Shown here one piece after another: positions 26,915 to 34,754 of a stretch of 64,000 nucleotides of DNA. The position numbers were made by a program, and so were the translations under genes. The DNA comes from Haloterrigena turkmenica DSM 5511 (GTDB taxonomy: Archaea; Halobacteriota; Halobacteria; Halobacteriales; Natrialbaceae), in contig NC_013743.1 of assembly GCF_000025325.1 (NCBI RefSeq), forward strand, positions 2,604,001 to 2,668,000, written 5' to 3'. The first letter of the stretch is position 1; each line of letters starts with the position of its first letter. The notes under the pieces are model-generated. The model ran no database searches. It was not told the DNA's origin and saw only the letters and a program-made list of their open reading frames with translations.

Positions 26915-28027
26915 TCACACCGCGCCCGGAACGTCCGCATCCGACACGTCGGCCTCCTTGTCTGTCCCGTACGCCCCGAGCCACCCGTCGACAGCGTAGG
27001 GGCCGCTCCCGGTGATGAGCAACACCGACGCCAGTCCGAAGAGGCTGACGTGCGCGAGCACCGGATCGTCGGGCAGCGCGAAGAGCGTGAGCGTGAAGAC
27101 GCCGATCGCCGTCGCCGCGCTCGCCCGCGTAAAGAACCCGAATAAAAGTGCGAGTCCGAGACCGACTTCGGACAGGCCCGCGCCGAGGACCCACAGTTCG
27201 GGACCAGCGGGGACGACCGCGGTCAGATCGTACCGGTCGACGACCGCGAGCGCGATGCCAGGGCGCAGGAGCTTCTGGCCCAGGCCCAGCGAGACGAACG
27301 TGCAGCCGAGACCCGCGCGGACGATCGTCGGCAAGAACCTGCGGTACGGATCGATCCGCGTCTGAAACTCGCGCGCGTAGTCGTAGATCGGGTCGAATCG
27401 ACCGTAGACCGTCCCCGGTGTGCCGGCGATCCGCTGGAGAACGTGATCTCCGCTCGGTCGCCCGCCGCCGAGCAGTGCGATCGCCAGCGTTCCGGGCACG
27501 AACTCGAGTTGCAACAGCAGGATCGAGTCGATCGCGAGGCCGACGAGGTAGACGGCGAGCGTGAGCACGGCGACGAGCCGCGTCACCAGCCCGAACAGCA
27601 ACAGGAAGCCGAGTGCGACCTGTAGGAGTCGCGCCTCGATGCCGAATGCGGGACTGATGAGGTAGCCGCCGAAGCCGGCCCCGATCAGCGGGATGCCGAT
27701 CGAGATCCGCAGCAGCCAGGGCACGTACGCGGTATACTCCCGCATGGCAGCCCGGAACGCCGCGACGTCTCGCTGCGCGGGGCGAACGACGAGGTAGACT
27801 CCGACCACCGCGAGGACGACGAACGCGCCCGCAAGCAGCGGTCCGACGACGAGCGGGTCCGTCAGCGACTCCCGGAGGAACTCGGCGACGGCGACCTCGC
27901 GCTCCTCGTCGACGACGTACTCCTCGTGTGCGCGTGCCGTCTCGCTTGCACTGAACAGGAGCGCCGCGACGAGCGCCGCCTGACCGACGACCCGACCGGC
28001 CGGGAGTCGACGCAGGGGAGCGTCCAT
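26915..28027 (-). CDS. DoxX-family membrane protein
   Basis: This is a 370-aa protein with an N-terminal hydrophobic signal ending in a possible cleavage site (FSASETARAHEE), a short external segment, and about eight further membrane segments. Two DoxX-like halves are visible (WLLRISIGIPLIGAGFGGYL and IVRAGLGCTFVSLGLGQKLL), each followed by a helix pair LLLFGLVTR and ALLFGFFTR, suggesting an internal duplication of the four-helix unit. DoxX proteins take part in quinone or sulfur redox chemistry in some organisms; the role here is unknown. It sits between archease and rtcB, all on the minus strand. ATG 28027 begins right at the signal peptide. Confidence 0.75.
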   Translation of the reverse strand: MDAPLRRLPAGRVVGQAALVAALLFSASETARAHEEYVVDEEREVAVAEFLRESLTDPLVVGPLLAGAFVVLAVVGVYLVVRPAQRDVAAFRAAMREYTAYVPWLLRISIGIPLIGAGFGGYLISPAFGIEARLLQVALGFLLLFGLVTRLVAVLTLAVYLVGLAIDSILLLQLEFVPGTLAIALLGGGRPSGDHVLQRIAGTPGTVYGRFDPIYDYAREFQTRIDPYRRFLPTIVRAGLGCTFVSLGLGQKLLRPGIALAVVDRYDLTAVVPAGPELWVLGAGLSEVGLGLALLFGFFTRASAATAIGVFTLTLFALPDDPVLAHVSLFGLASVLLITGSGPYAVDGWLGAYGTDKEADVSDADVPGAV

Positions 28028-28136
28028 CACTGAACCGACGACTGCCACGGTCAAAATGCGTTGCCCGGCAGATTCGTTGCCGAGTCGGTTCCCCTCGATT
28101 CCCGTCTCTGATCGTTCGGTGCCGATCGGCGAGCAA

Positions 28137-28613
28137 TCAGACGTCGAAGACGACGTAGGCCTCCCAGCCCTCATCGTCCGCAGTTTCGTCCCCACGGCGC
28201 TCGAGGCGCATCTCCGAGTAGGTCACGGCCTTGATCTCGCGGGCGTCGACCTCGGCCAGCGGAATGCCTCGAGCGCTGGCCTCGAGGCTCCAGTCGCCGC
28301 TTTCGGCGCCCTCGCCGTCGCGTTCCGGGCCCGCAATCGTCTCGACGCGGTGATCGACGGGGAGTTCCGCGCGGACGTCCCGGAGGTAGATCAGTTCGTC
28401 CAGATAGTCGAACAGCAGGGCTTCGCGGCTCTCCGCGGTCACGGACAGCGAGAATCGATCACCCGACCCGTCGGGAATCTCGTCACAGGAGGCGGCCGCC
28501 AGCCCGTCGGCGACCGCGGCGAAGACCGACTCGAGCGCGTCGCCGCTGGCCGCGACCGCGACGTCGGCCGTGTGATTCCGCAGTTCGAACCGTCCGCCCT
28601 GCTGGCTGGTCAT
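28137..28613 (-). CDS. Archease
   Basis: This 158-aa small protein activates RtcB by helping transfer GMP to the ligase histidine and gives multiple turnovers. RFELRNHTADVAVAASG at 8-24 carries the metal-binding Asp of the H-T-A-D motif. LLFDYLDELIYLRDV near 66-80 and the C-terminal IKAVTYSEMRLE with a final FDV match the family. The conserved C-terminal aspartate that binds metal is probably Asp157. Context with rtcB on the same strand supports the call. Confidence 0.92.
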   Translation of the reverse strand: MTSQQGGRFELRNHTADVAVAASGDALESVFAAVADGLAAASCDEIPDGSGDRFSLSVTAESREALLFDYLDELIYLRDVRAELPVDHRVETIAGPERDGEGAESGDWSLEASARGIPLAEVDAREIKAVTYSEMRLERRGDETADDEGWEAYVVFDV

Positions 28614-28724
28614 CGCTTCTCGGGATTGGACGGGCGGTGTGGTATGCTCGTCGGTTTCGGTTGCGAATTAGGTGGACGATTTCGACCGCGAGTGGGTAGA
28701 CTTCGCGACCGCGGCGACGCCGAC

Positions 28725-28743
28725 CGCGTTCTGTCAGAACGCG
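28725..28743. promoter_or_regulatory. 19-nt perfect palindrome
   Basis: CGCGTTCTG and CAGAACGCG are perfect inverted arms around a single T. It lies in the 271-bp gap between the divergently transcribed archease and GNAT genes, 112 bp from the former start and 142 bp from the latter. No T-run follows, so an operator-like protein site is as likely as a transcript hairpin. Confidence 0.45.
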
Positions 28744-28853
28744 TGCCTGCGTTCGGTCCGCATGCGACCGACGGAGGCGGGCGAGATCGGGAGCGCGAAT
28801 CGCCGACGGACAGTACGGACGTCTGACGTTACGGATCGGTGACTGCCGGTGGA

Positions 28854-28860
28854 ATTATAT
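28854..28860 (+). promoter_or_regulatory. TATA-like element for the GNAT gene
   Basis: ATTATAT lies 25-31 bp upstream of the GTG at 28885; this spacing supports the GTG start and a leaderless message. Confidence 0.5.
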
Positions 28861-28884
28861 TGGCGACGCTGGTAGACCCTGGTA

Positions 28885-29361
28885 GTGAGCGTCAATATCG
28901 ACAGTCGAGTCGTCGCGCCGGGGAGCGACGACTTCGTCGACGAAGCCTGGCAACTGAAGGAGGAGATCAACCGTCAGGAAGGCGTGCTCAAACAGCGATA
29001 CGACTTCTTTACCGACGCGTATCGTCGTTCCAAGGTTCACTGTTACGTCCAGGAGGACGAACTGGTCGGCTTCGCGGCCGTTCGCCGTGACGGTTACATC
29101 CTCTTTCTGGCGGTCTCACCCGACCTGCGGGGGCAGGGGATTGGTAAACAACTGATCGCGCGCGTCGCTGAGGACCACGACACGATCACGTGTCACGCCC
29201 GGACGAGCAACGAGAACGCCCTCCAGTTCTACGAACACCTCGGGTTCGAGATCAAACGACGCATCGACGACTACTACGAGGACGGCGGCGACGCCTACTA
29301 CCTGAAACTCGGCTCCGACGTCGGCATCGCCGACAAGATCTCGGAACTGATGCGGCGCTGA
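28885..29361 (+). CDS. GNAT family N-acetyltransferase
   Basis: This is a 158-aa acetyltransferase. The acetyl-CoA-binding motif A is LAVSPDLRGQGIGKQLI at about 75-91 (Q/RxxGxG). The later ARTSNENALQFYEHLGFE near 106-123 is motif B, typical of RimI-like enzymes. The N-terminus has an amphipathic helix (DDFVDEAWQLKEEINRQEGVLKQR). The start codon is GTG, fixed by the upstream TATA element. The substrate is unknown; protein N-terminal or lysine acetylation is plausible. Confidence 0.85.
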   Translation: MSVNIDSRVVAPGSDDFVDEAWQLKEEINRQEGVLKQRYDFFTDAYRRSKVHCYVQEDELVGFAAVRRDGYILFLAVSPDLRGQGIGKQLIARVAEDHDTITCHARTSNENALQFYEHLGFEIKRRIDDYYEDGGDAYYLKLGSDVGIADKISELMRR

Positions 29362-29592
29362 CCGCGGTCGATCGATACTCCGCTCTGATCTCGTCCCGTC
29401 GTCTCCCCGGACGACGGTCGCAACGAACACACGCCGAAGAACCGCCAGCGGCAGCTTCGAACGTCTCCTCGAGGAACGTCCAGTAACGCTCGATTTCCCA
29501 CCGCTGAGAACGCACCGTGATCTCAATCATCAGTTGAGTCGCATGCCGTCCGGTCTCGAGACTCCCTCCCATCGGGTCGAACATTCGGCAAG

Positions 29593-29599
29593 ATTATAC
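29593..29599 (+). promoter_or_regulatory. TATA-like element for priS
   Basis: ATTATAC lies 28-34 bp upstream of ATG 29627 in a GC-rich context. Confidence 0.5.
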
Positions 29600-29626
29600 G
29601 GTCCCACCCACGACTACTCGAGTCGT

Positions 29627-30802
29627 ATGGAGGAGCGAACGAGGGCGTATCTGCGGGGGCGATTTCGCGACCACTATCGACGCACGGAGATCACGCCGCC
29701 GCCCGCGGCCAACGAGCGCGAGTGGGGCTTCATCCCGTGGACGGAGGGCCCCGATACCACGATGGTTCGCCACCGTTCGCTGCTCGAGTTAGGTGATCTC
29801 TCGGAGTTTCTCGTCCGGAAGCGCCCGCGACACGTCTACTTCTCGGCGGGCCGCTTTCGCGACCCCGGCGCGAGTTCGATGAGCGCCAAGGACTGGCAGT
29901 CCGCGGACCTCGTCTTCGACTTAGACGCCGACCACCTGCCGAGCGTCACCCTCGGCGAGGACTCCTACGCGGAGATGCTCGCGAAGTGTAAGGACGCCCT
30001 GTTTCGGCTGCTCGGCTTTCTCGAGGACGATTTCGGCTTCGAGGACCTCGAGATCGTCTTCTCCGGCGGCCGCGGCTATCACGTCCACGTGCGAGACGAG
30101 AACGTCCTGCACTTAGACCGGGAACACCGCCGGGAAATCGTCGACTACGTCCGCGGCATCGGCCTCGAGTACGAGCACCTGATCGAGACCGAGACCGTCG
30201 CGGGGCTCGGCCGGAAGACGCCGACCGAGCGCCGCACGCTGGAAATCGAGGGCGGCTGGGGAAAACGCACGCACGCCCGCTTGATGACGTTCGTCGACGG
30301 CCTCCTCGAGATGGACGAGGACGACGCCCTCGAGCGCTTACAGGAGTTCGACGGGATCGGCGAGGGGAAGGCCGAGGCGACGCTCAACGCCGCGCGCAAC
30401 AACCGCGAACAGCTGGCGGCGGGCAACGTCACCGTCCACACGGCGGTCTCGCAGCTTGCCGAGCGGTTCGCCGCCCGCGCGGTCGACGACGACAACGCGC
30501 CGATCGACGAACCCGTCACGACCGACACGAACCGGCTGATCCGCCTGCCGGGCAGCCTCCACGGCGGCAGCGGCCTGAAAACGGTGCGCCTCGCACGCGA
30601 CGAGATCGACGCGTTCGATCCGCTGGTCGACGCCGTCCCCGACACGTTCCGGGGCCACGAGATAACCGTCGACGTGACCGCTCCCGGCGAGGTCGAACTC
30701 GGAGGAGATAGCTTTACGGTCACGGAAGGTGACCAATCACTACCCGAGTACGTCGCCGTGTTTCTGATGGCACGCGGCCGTGCGGAGAAGGAGAAGGAAT
30801 GA
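29627..30802 (+). CDS. priS: DNA primase small (catalytic) subunit PriS
   Basis: This 391-aa archaeo-eukaryotic primase subunit makes primers for replication with PriL. The metal-binding DLDAD is at 98-102 after SADLVF; SGGRGYHVHV near 147-156 is the nucleotide-binding His motif; a third acidic residue lies in the later TDTNRLIRLPGSLHGGSGL block near 300-318. The C-terminal part is haloarchaea-like. ATG 29627 begins the conserved MEERTRAYLRGRFRDHY. The GINS gene follows 10 bp later, so the two replication genes share a transcript. Confidence 0.95.
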   Translation: MEERTRAYLRGRFRDHYRRTEITPPPAANEREWGFIPWTEGPDTTMVRHRSLLELGDLSEFLVRKRPRHVYFSAGRFRDPGASSMSAKDWQSADLVFDLDADHLPSVTLGEDSYAEMLAKCKDALFRLLGFLEDDFGFEDLEIVFSGGRGYHVHVRDENVLHLDREHRREIVDYVRGIGLEYEHLIETETVAGLGRKTPTERRTLEIEGGWGKRTHARLMTFVDGLLEMDEDDALERLQEFDGIGEGKAEATLNAARNNREQLAAGNVTVHTAVSQLAERFAARAVDDDNAPIDEPVTTDTNRLIRLPGSLHGGSGLKTVRLARDEIDAFDPLVDAVPDTFRGHEITVDVTAPGEVELGGDSFTVTEGDQSLPEYVAVFLMARGRAEKEKE

Positions 30803-30812
30803 CCCACAACAA

Positions 30813-31850
30813 ATGAATCTCGATGAGTTACGGTCCGTCCAGAGCAAGGAGCGCCAGAAGGACAGCCTCCAGAATCTGCGCCCCTCGTTCTACCAGGAGG
30901 TCGGCGAGTACATCGCCGATCTGGAGGACGAACGCGACCGCGTCGCCGAGGAGAGCGACGATCCCTTCTCCTCGCCCGAGGTCGGTCGGCTGACCGACGA
31001 AATCGAGACCGCCAAGGACGTCGTCGAGGCGATCTACGAGCGCCGGATGGGCAAACTCGTCAAACAGGCCAGCCTCGCCGCGGCCGGGATGCCGGCCGAC
31101 GACGACGGCCTCACGGCCGAGGAGGCCGACCTCTTCGACGATCTCATCGATCGCATTAGCTCGAACAAATCCCGCGTCCTCGACGTCCTCGAGGGCGTCG
31201 AGACCGAGGCCGCCGCGGGCGATACCGAAGCCCCGGTAGGGAGTGAGGGGGCCGGCGCCGGACCAGCCGACCCGCGGGACGCCGCCGATCCGACGCGAGG
31301 GGACTCGAGTCCCGCACCCGGAACGGATCCGACGGCCGCCGATCCGATGGCCGATCCCGGGACTGCGGGCAATCGCGACTCACGCGACTCGCCACCGACC
31401 GATACAGCCGACGACGACGCGCCACCGGTTCCGCCACAGGAACCGCCTGCGGACGCCGACGGCGGCCCGGACGGCGATCTCGGTCCCGCTCCCGAATCCG
31501 GACCTGAATCCGGGTCCGGCGACTCGAGCGGCGTGACCCCCGCGGACGTCATGGGCGGGGACGGACCGGATCTCGGCGACGAAGCCGCCGGGGAGTCGCC
31601 GCCGGTACCGGACGAGACCCCGTCGGACGCGTCGTCAGCGGCGCCGGACGGTTCCGAACCCGACGTGACGGGCGACGCCGCCGCCGACACTGATGTCGAG
31701 CGCGTTACCGTTCGGATCACTCGCGATGTCGGCTCGATTCTCGGCGTCGACGACCGCGAGTACGCCCTTTCGACCGACGACATCGTCACCCTCCCCGAAC
31801 AGAACGCCGACCCGCTGCTCGAGCAGGACGCCGCCGAACCGCTCGAGTGA
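30813..31850 (+). CDS. GINS complex protein with long acidic linker
   Basis: This 345-aa protein is a replication factor of the CMG-like helicase complex (MCM-GINS-GAN). The A domain occupies about 1-125 (MNLDELRSVQSKERQKDSLQNLRPSFYQEV and the RRMGKLVKQA helix). Residues about 130-290 are a Pro/Asp/Gly/Ser-rich disordered linker. The C-terminal B domain is 295-345 (VTVRITRDVGSILGVDDREYALSTDDIVTLP). This A-linker-B order is as in GINS51/Sld5-like proteins. It starts 10 bp after priS. The very long linker is the unusual feature. Confidence 0.9.
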   Translation: MNLDELRSVQSKERQKDSLQNLRPSFYQEVGEYIADLEDERDRVAEESDDPFSSPEVGRLTDEIETAKDVVEAIYERRMGKLVKQASLAAAGMPADDDGLTAEEADLFDDLIDRISSNKSRVLDVLEGVETEAAAGDTEAPVGSEGAGAGPADPRDAADPTRGDSSPAPGTDPTAADPMADPGTAGNRDSRDSPPTDTADDDAPPVPPQEPPADADGGPDGDLGPAPESGPESGSGDSSGVTPADVMGGDGPDLGDEAAGESPPVPDETPSDASSAAPDGSEPDVTGDAAADTDVERVTVRITRDVGSILGVDDREYALSTDDIVTLPEQNADPLLEQDAAEPLE

Positions 31851-31981
31851 GCCGCGTTCTGCAGAGGTTGTCAGTACGGCTGCGGTCAGATCACTCGCCT
31901 AAAGCGCTCGTTCGAACTTCGAACTGAACACTGCGAAGCGCTATCGGAAACCCCTATTGTGGTCGGTAGTCAGTGTCTGTC

Positions 31982-32545
31982 ATGGGAAGTGAAAGGGAAA
32001 CGATGCTGGACGGAGAGCTGTACGATCCGACCGATCCCGAACTCGTGGCTGATCGGAACCGCGTGCGCGACCTCACGAGACGATACAATACCACGACGCC
32101 GGACGAACAGTCTGAACGGCGAGAACTGCTAGACGAACTTCTCGGATCGGTCGGCGATGAGTGTCAGATAGAGCCGCCGTTTCGCTGTGACTACGGGTAC
32201 AATATCCACGTCGGCGAGAACTTCTACGCGAACTTCGACTGCGTCGTTCTGGACGCGGGCCGAGTGGAGATCGGTCGGAACTGCATGATCGCGCCGGGCG
32301 TCCACATCTACACGGCGACCCACCCGCTCGACGCGAGCGAGCGAATCGAGGGGCCGGAGTACGCGAAACCGGTCACGGTCGGCGACGACGTCTGGATCGG
32401 TGGACGGGCTGTTATCAATCCCGGTGTGACCGTCGGAGATGAGAGCGTTGTCGCCTCCGGCGCGGTCGTGACCGAAGACGTTCCCGACGAGGTCGTCGTA
32501 CAGGGTAACCCCGCGACCGTAGTGAAAGACCTGAGTGAGAACTGA
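31982..32545 (+). CDS. Sugar O-acetyltransferase, left-handed beta-helix
   Basis: This 187-aa enzyme belongs to the maltose/galactoside/NodL acetyltransferase family, which transfers acetyl from CoA to sugar hydroxyls. The N-terminal helical cap ([21 protein letters not shown]) is diagnostic. Hexapeptide repeats follow (IEIGRN-, [17 protein letters not shown] with the catalytic His near 115, [31 protein letters not shown]). The start ATG 31982 is preferred over a GTG 9 nt earlier. The substrate is unknown. Confidence 0.88.
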   Translation: MGSERETMLDGELYDPTDPELVADRNRVRDLTRRYNTTTPDEQSERRELLDELLGSVGDECQIEPPFRCDYGYNIHVGENFYANFDCVVLDAGRVEIGRNCMIAPGVHIYTATHPLDASERIEGPEYAKPVTVGDDVWIGGRAVINPGVTVGDESVVASGAVVTEDVPDEVVVQGNPATVVKDLSEN

Positions 32546-32651
32546 TCCCGTACGTATCCGAACTTAGCGAGACTCTACTACCGATACCGTGTCCGAAATC
32601 AGGCCCGACTGAAACCACAACGCATACATCTGCCGTCGCTAACCCACCCCC

Positions 32652-33131
32652 ATGCTCGACGTCGGCGACGAAGCACCCGAGTTCGAACTGCCCAACCAGC
32701 ACGGTGAGACCGTTCGGCGCTCCGATTTCGAGGGCGAACGGCTCGTCATCTACTTCTATCCGCGGGCGAACACCGACGGCTGCACCACCGAAGCCTGCGC
32801 GTTCGACGACGCGAAGCCCGACTTCGACGACCGCGGCGTCAACATCGTTGGCATCAGCGACGACCCCGTCGCGGACCTCGAGTCCTTCGCCGACGAGTAC
32901 GACCTCGCGTTCGACCTCCTCTCGGACGAACTGGGCGAGGTCGCGACGCTGTACGACTCCTATGGCGAGAAGCAGATGTTCGGCAACACGTTCGACGGCG
33001 TCTTCCGCAACACCTACGTCGTCGGCCCCGACGGCCGCGTCGAGGCGGTCTACGAGGACGTGACGCCCGAGGGCCACGCCGAGGAAATCCTCGCGGACCT
33101 CGAGGAGTCGTCGACCGAACTCGCGCCCTGA
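32652..33131 (+). CDS. bcp: Thioredoxin-dependent peroxiredoxin, BCP type
   Basis: This 159-aa peroxiredoxin Q/BCP reduces peroxides. The peroxidatic Cys44 lies in YPRANTDGCTTEACAF; Cys49, five residues later, is the likely resolving cysteine (atypical 2-Cys). The N-terminal GDEAPEFELPNQHGE is the usual start. The later FRNTYVVGPDGRVEAVYEDV strand is conserved. The length is normal. It stands alone between the acetyltransferase and an MFS carrier, all in the same direction. Confidence 0.92.
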   Translation: MLDVGDEAPEFELPNQHGETVRRSDFEGERLVIYFYPRANTDGCTTEACAFDDAKPDFDDRGVNIVGISDDPVADLESFADEYDLAFDLLSDELGEVATLYDSYGEKQMFGNTFDGVFRNTYVVGPDGRVEAVYEDVTPEGHAEEILADLEESSTELAP

Positions 33132-33272
33132 GACGACGGTCTCCGTCTCGGTTCGATCGACCGATCGATTGCTGAAGTCCGAGTTTCTATCGATATCCTA
33201 ACACACCCGCGTCCCGTTTCCGAGTCCTGAAGTAGCCGGACGCGAACCGGTCGGTATCGACTGATCGACGAG

Positions 33273-34556
33273 ATGACGCTGAACGACAACGACCGATCGA
33301 TCGCGGCCTTCGCGATGCTCGCCCACGCGACCGTCCACTGGTTCGAACTGGCCATTCCGATCTTTCTGGTCGTCTGGCTCGAGACGTTCGAGATCTCCAT
33401 CGCCGCTGCCGGCGTGGTCGTCGCCGCCGGCTACCTGCTGTTCGGCGTCGGCGCGTTACCGGCCGGACTGCTCGCCGATCGGTACGGTCCGAAGCGCCTC
33501 GTTCTAGCCTGTCTCGTCGGCATGAGCCTCTCGTTCGCCACGCTGGCGCTCGCGACCTCGATCTACGCCATCGCGGTCAGTCTGATCCTATGGGGAATCA
33601 CCGCGAGCGTCTATCACCCCGCGGGCCTGGCGCTCATCAGCACCGGCGTCGAGGAGCGCGGGACGGTCTTCGCCTGGCACGGCATCGCCGGCAACCTCGG
33701 CATCGCGCTCGGCCCGTTCGCGGCCGCGACGCTGTTGCTCGCCCTCGATTGGCGGGTCGTCGCCGTCGCGTTGGCGATACCCGGCGCACTCGCCACGCTG
33801 TACGGGCTCCGAGCCCGGTTCGATCCGACCGCGGCCGTCGCGGACGACGACGGGTCGGCCACCGACGGGTCGAGCGACGCGCTCTCCGCGGGCGAGTTCG
33901 TTTCGAACTCCCGCACCCTGTTCGCGGGCCCCTTCCTGCTGGTCTTCGCCGTCGTCACGGTCGTCGGCCTCTACTACCGCGGCGTCCTCACCTACCTGCC
34001 GGAACTCCTGAACGGGCTCCCGGCGCTGGCGGTGATCGAACCGCCGGCCGCGCTCGAGGAGCTCTCGCTGGGCGATTATTTCTACGTCGCGCTGCTCGTC
34101 GCGGGGATGGCGGGCCAGTACGTCGCGGGGAAACTGACCAGCCGCGTCTCCGTCGCCCGTGGGCTGGTGGTGGTCTTCGTCGGCCTCGCGATCATCGCCG
34201 TCGCGTTCGTCCCGGTGTCCGCGATGGGGATCGCGTCGATCCTACTGTACTGTACCGTCCTGGGCTTCGCGCTGTTCGCGATCGAACCGTTCTACCAGGA
34301 GGCCGTCGCGGTCTACACGCCTCCGGACGGCCGCGGGCTCTCCTACGGCTACACCTACCTCGGGATGTTCGGGCTCGGCTCACTCAGCATCGCCCTCGGC
34401 GGGTTCCTGCTGGACCACGCCACGATGGCAGCGCTGTTCGCGACGCTCGCGGCGATCGCGCTACTCGGCGCTGGGATCGCGTTGAAGCTGTTGGTCGGAC
34501 CGGCGCCCGGCAGCGAGTCGGCGTCGACGGAATCGACGGCCGCTGCCGACGACTGA
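33273..34556 (+). CDS. Major facilitator superfamily transporter
   Basis: This 427-aa carrier has about 12 membrane helices. The loop 2-3 signature GLLADRYGPKRLVL near 63-76 is the MFS motif A. A cytoplasmic loop rich in Asp/Ser/Ala (about 187-210) separates the two halves. The C-terminus is a short acidic tail. The N-half (IAAFAMLAHATVHWFELAIPIFLVVW) resembles nitrate/sugar-type or drug exporters of haloarchaea; the substrate cannot be named. Monocistronic as far as can be seen; a convergent surface protein gene follows. Confidence 0.85.
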   Translation: MTLNDNDRSIAAFAMLAHATVHWFELAIPIFLVVWLETFEISIAAAGVVVAAGYLLFGVGALPAGLLADRYGPKRLVLACLVGMSLSFATLALATSIYAIAVSLILWGITASVYHPAGLALISTGVEERGTVFAWHGIAGNLGIALGPFAAATLLLALDWRVVAVALAIPGALATLYGLRARFDPTAAVADDDGSATDGSSDALSAGEFVSNSRTLFAGPFLLVFAVVTVVGLYYRGVLTYLPELLNGLPALAVIEPPAALEELSLGDYFYVALLVAGMAGQYVAGKLTSRVSVARGLVVVFVGLAIIAVAFVPVSAMGIASILLYCTVLGFALFAIEPFYQEAVAVYTPPDGRGLSYGYTYLGMFGLGSLSIALGGFLLDHATMAALFATLAAIALLGAGIALKLLVGPAPGSESASTESTAAADD

Positions 34557-34754
34557 CTAGGCGTCCGATCGAGGCCGTCGTGGTCGGCTCGGCTCGAGCC
34601 AGTGGCCGAATTGTTTCATCTTCGCTCGAAGTCCAGTAAACGCCCAGTACAGGGAATCTGGGCCGGCTGACACGGTGAAAACGTAATCGGCAAGGCGAGG
34701 ATTCCGATACGTTGTTCAGTGATCTCGTTCCGATTTGCCCGATCCGAGGTCCCT

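Noticed and set aside
29252-29584. Minus-strand frame that might be a transposase remnant
   Set aside because: A short stretch looks protein-like, but it overlaps the end of the GNAT gene and there are no catalytic residues or terminal repeats.
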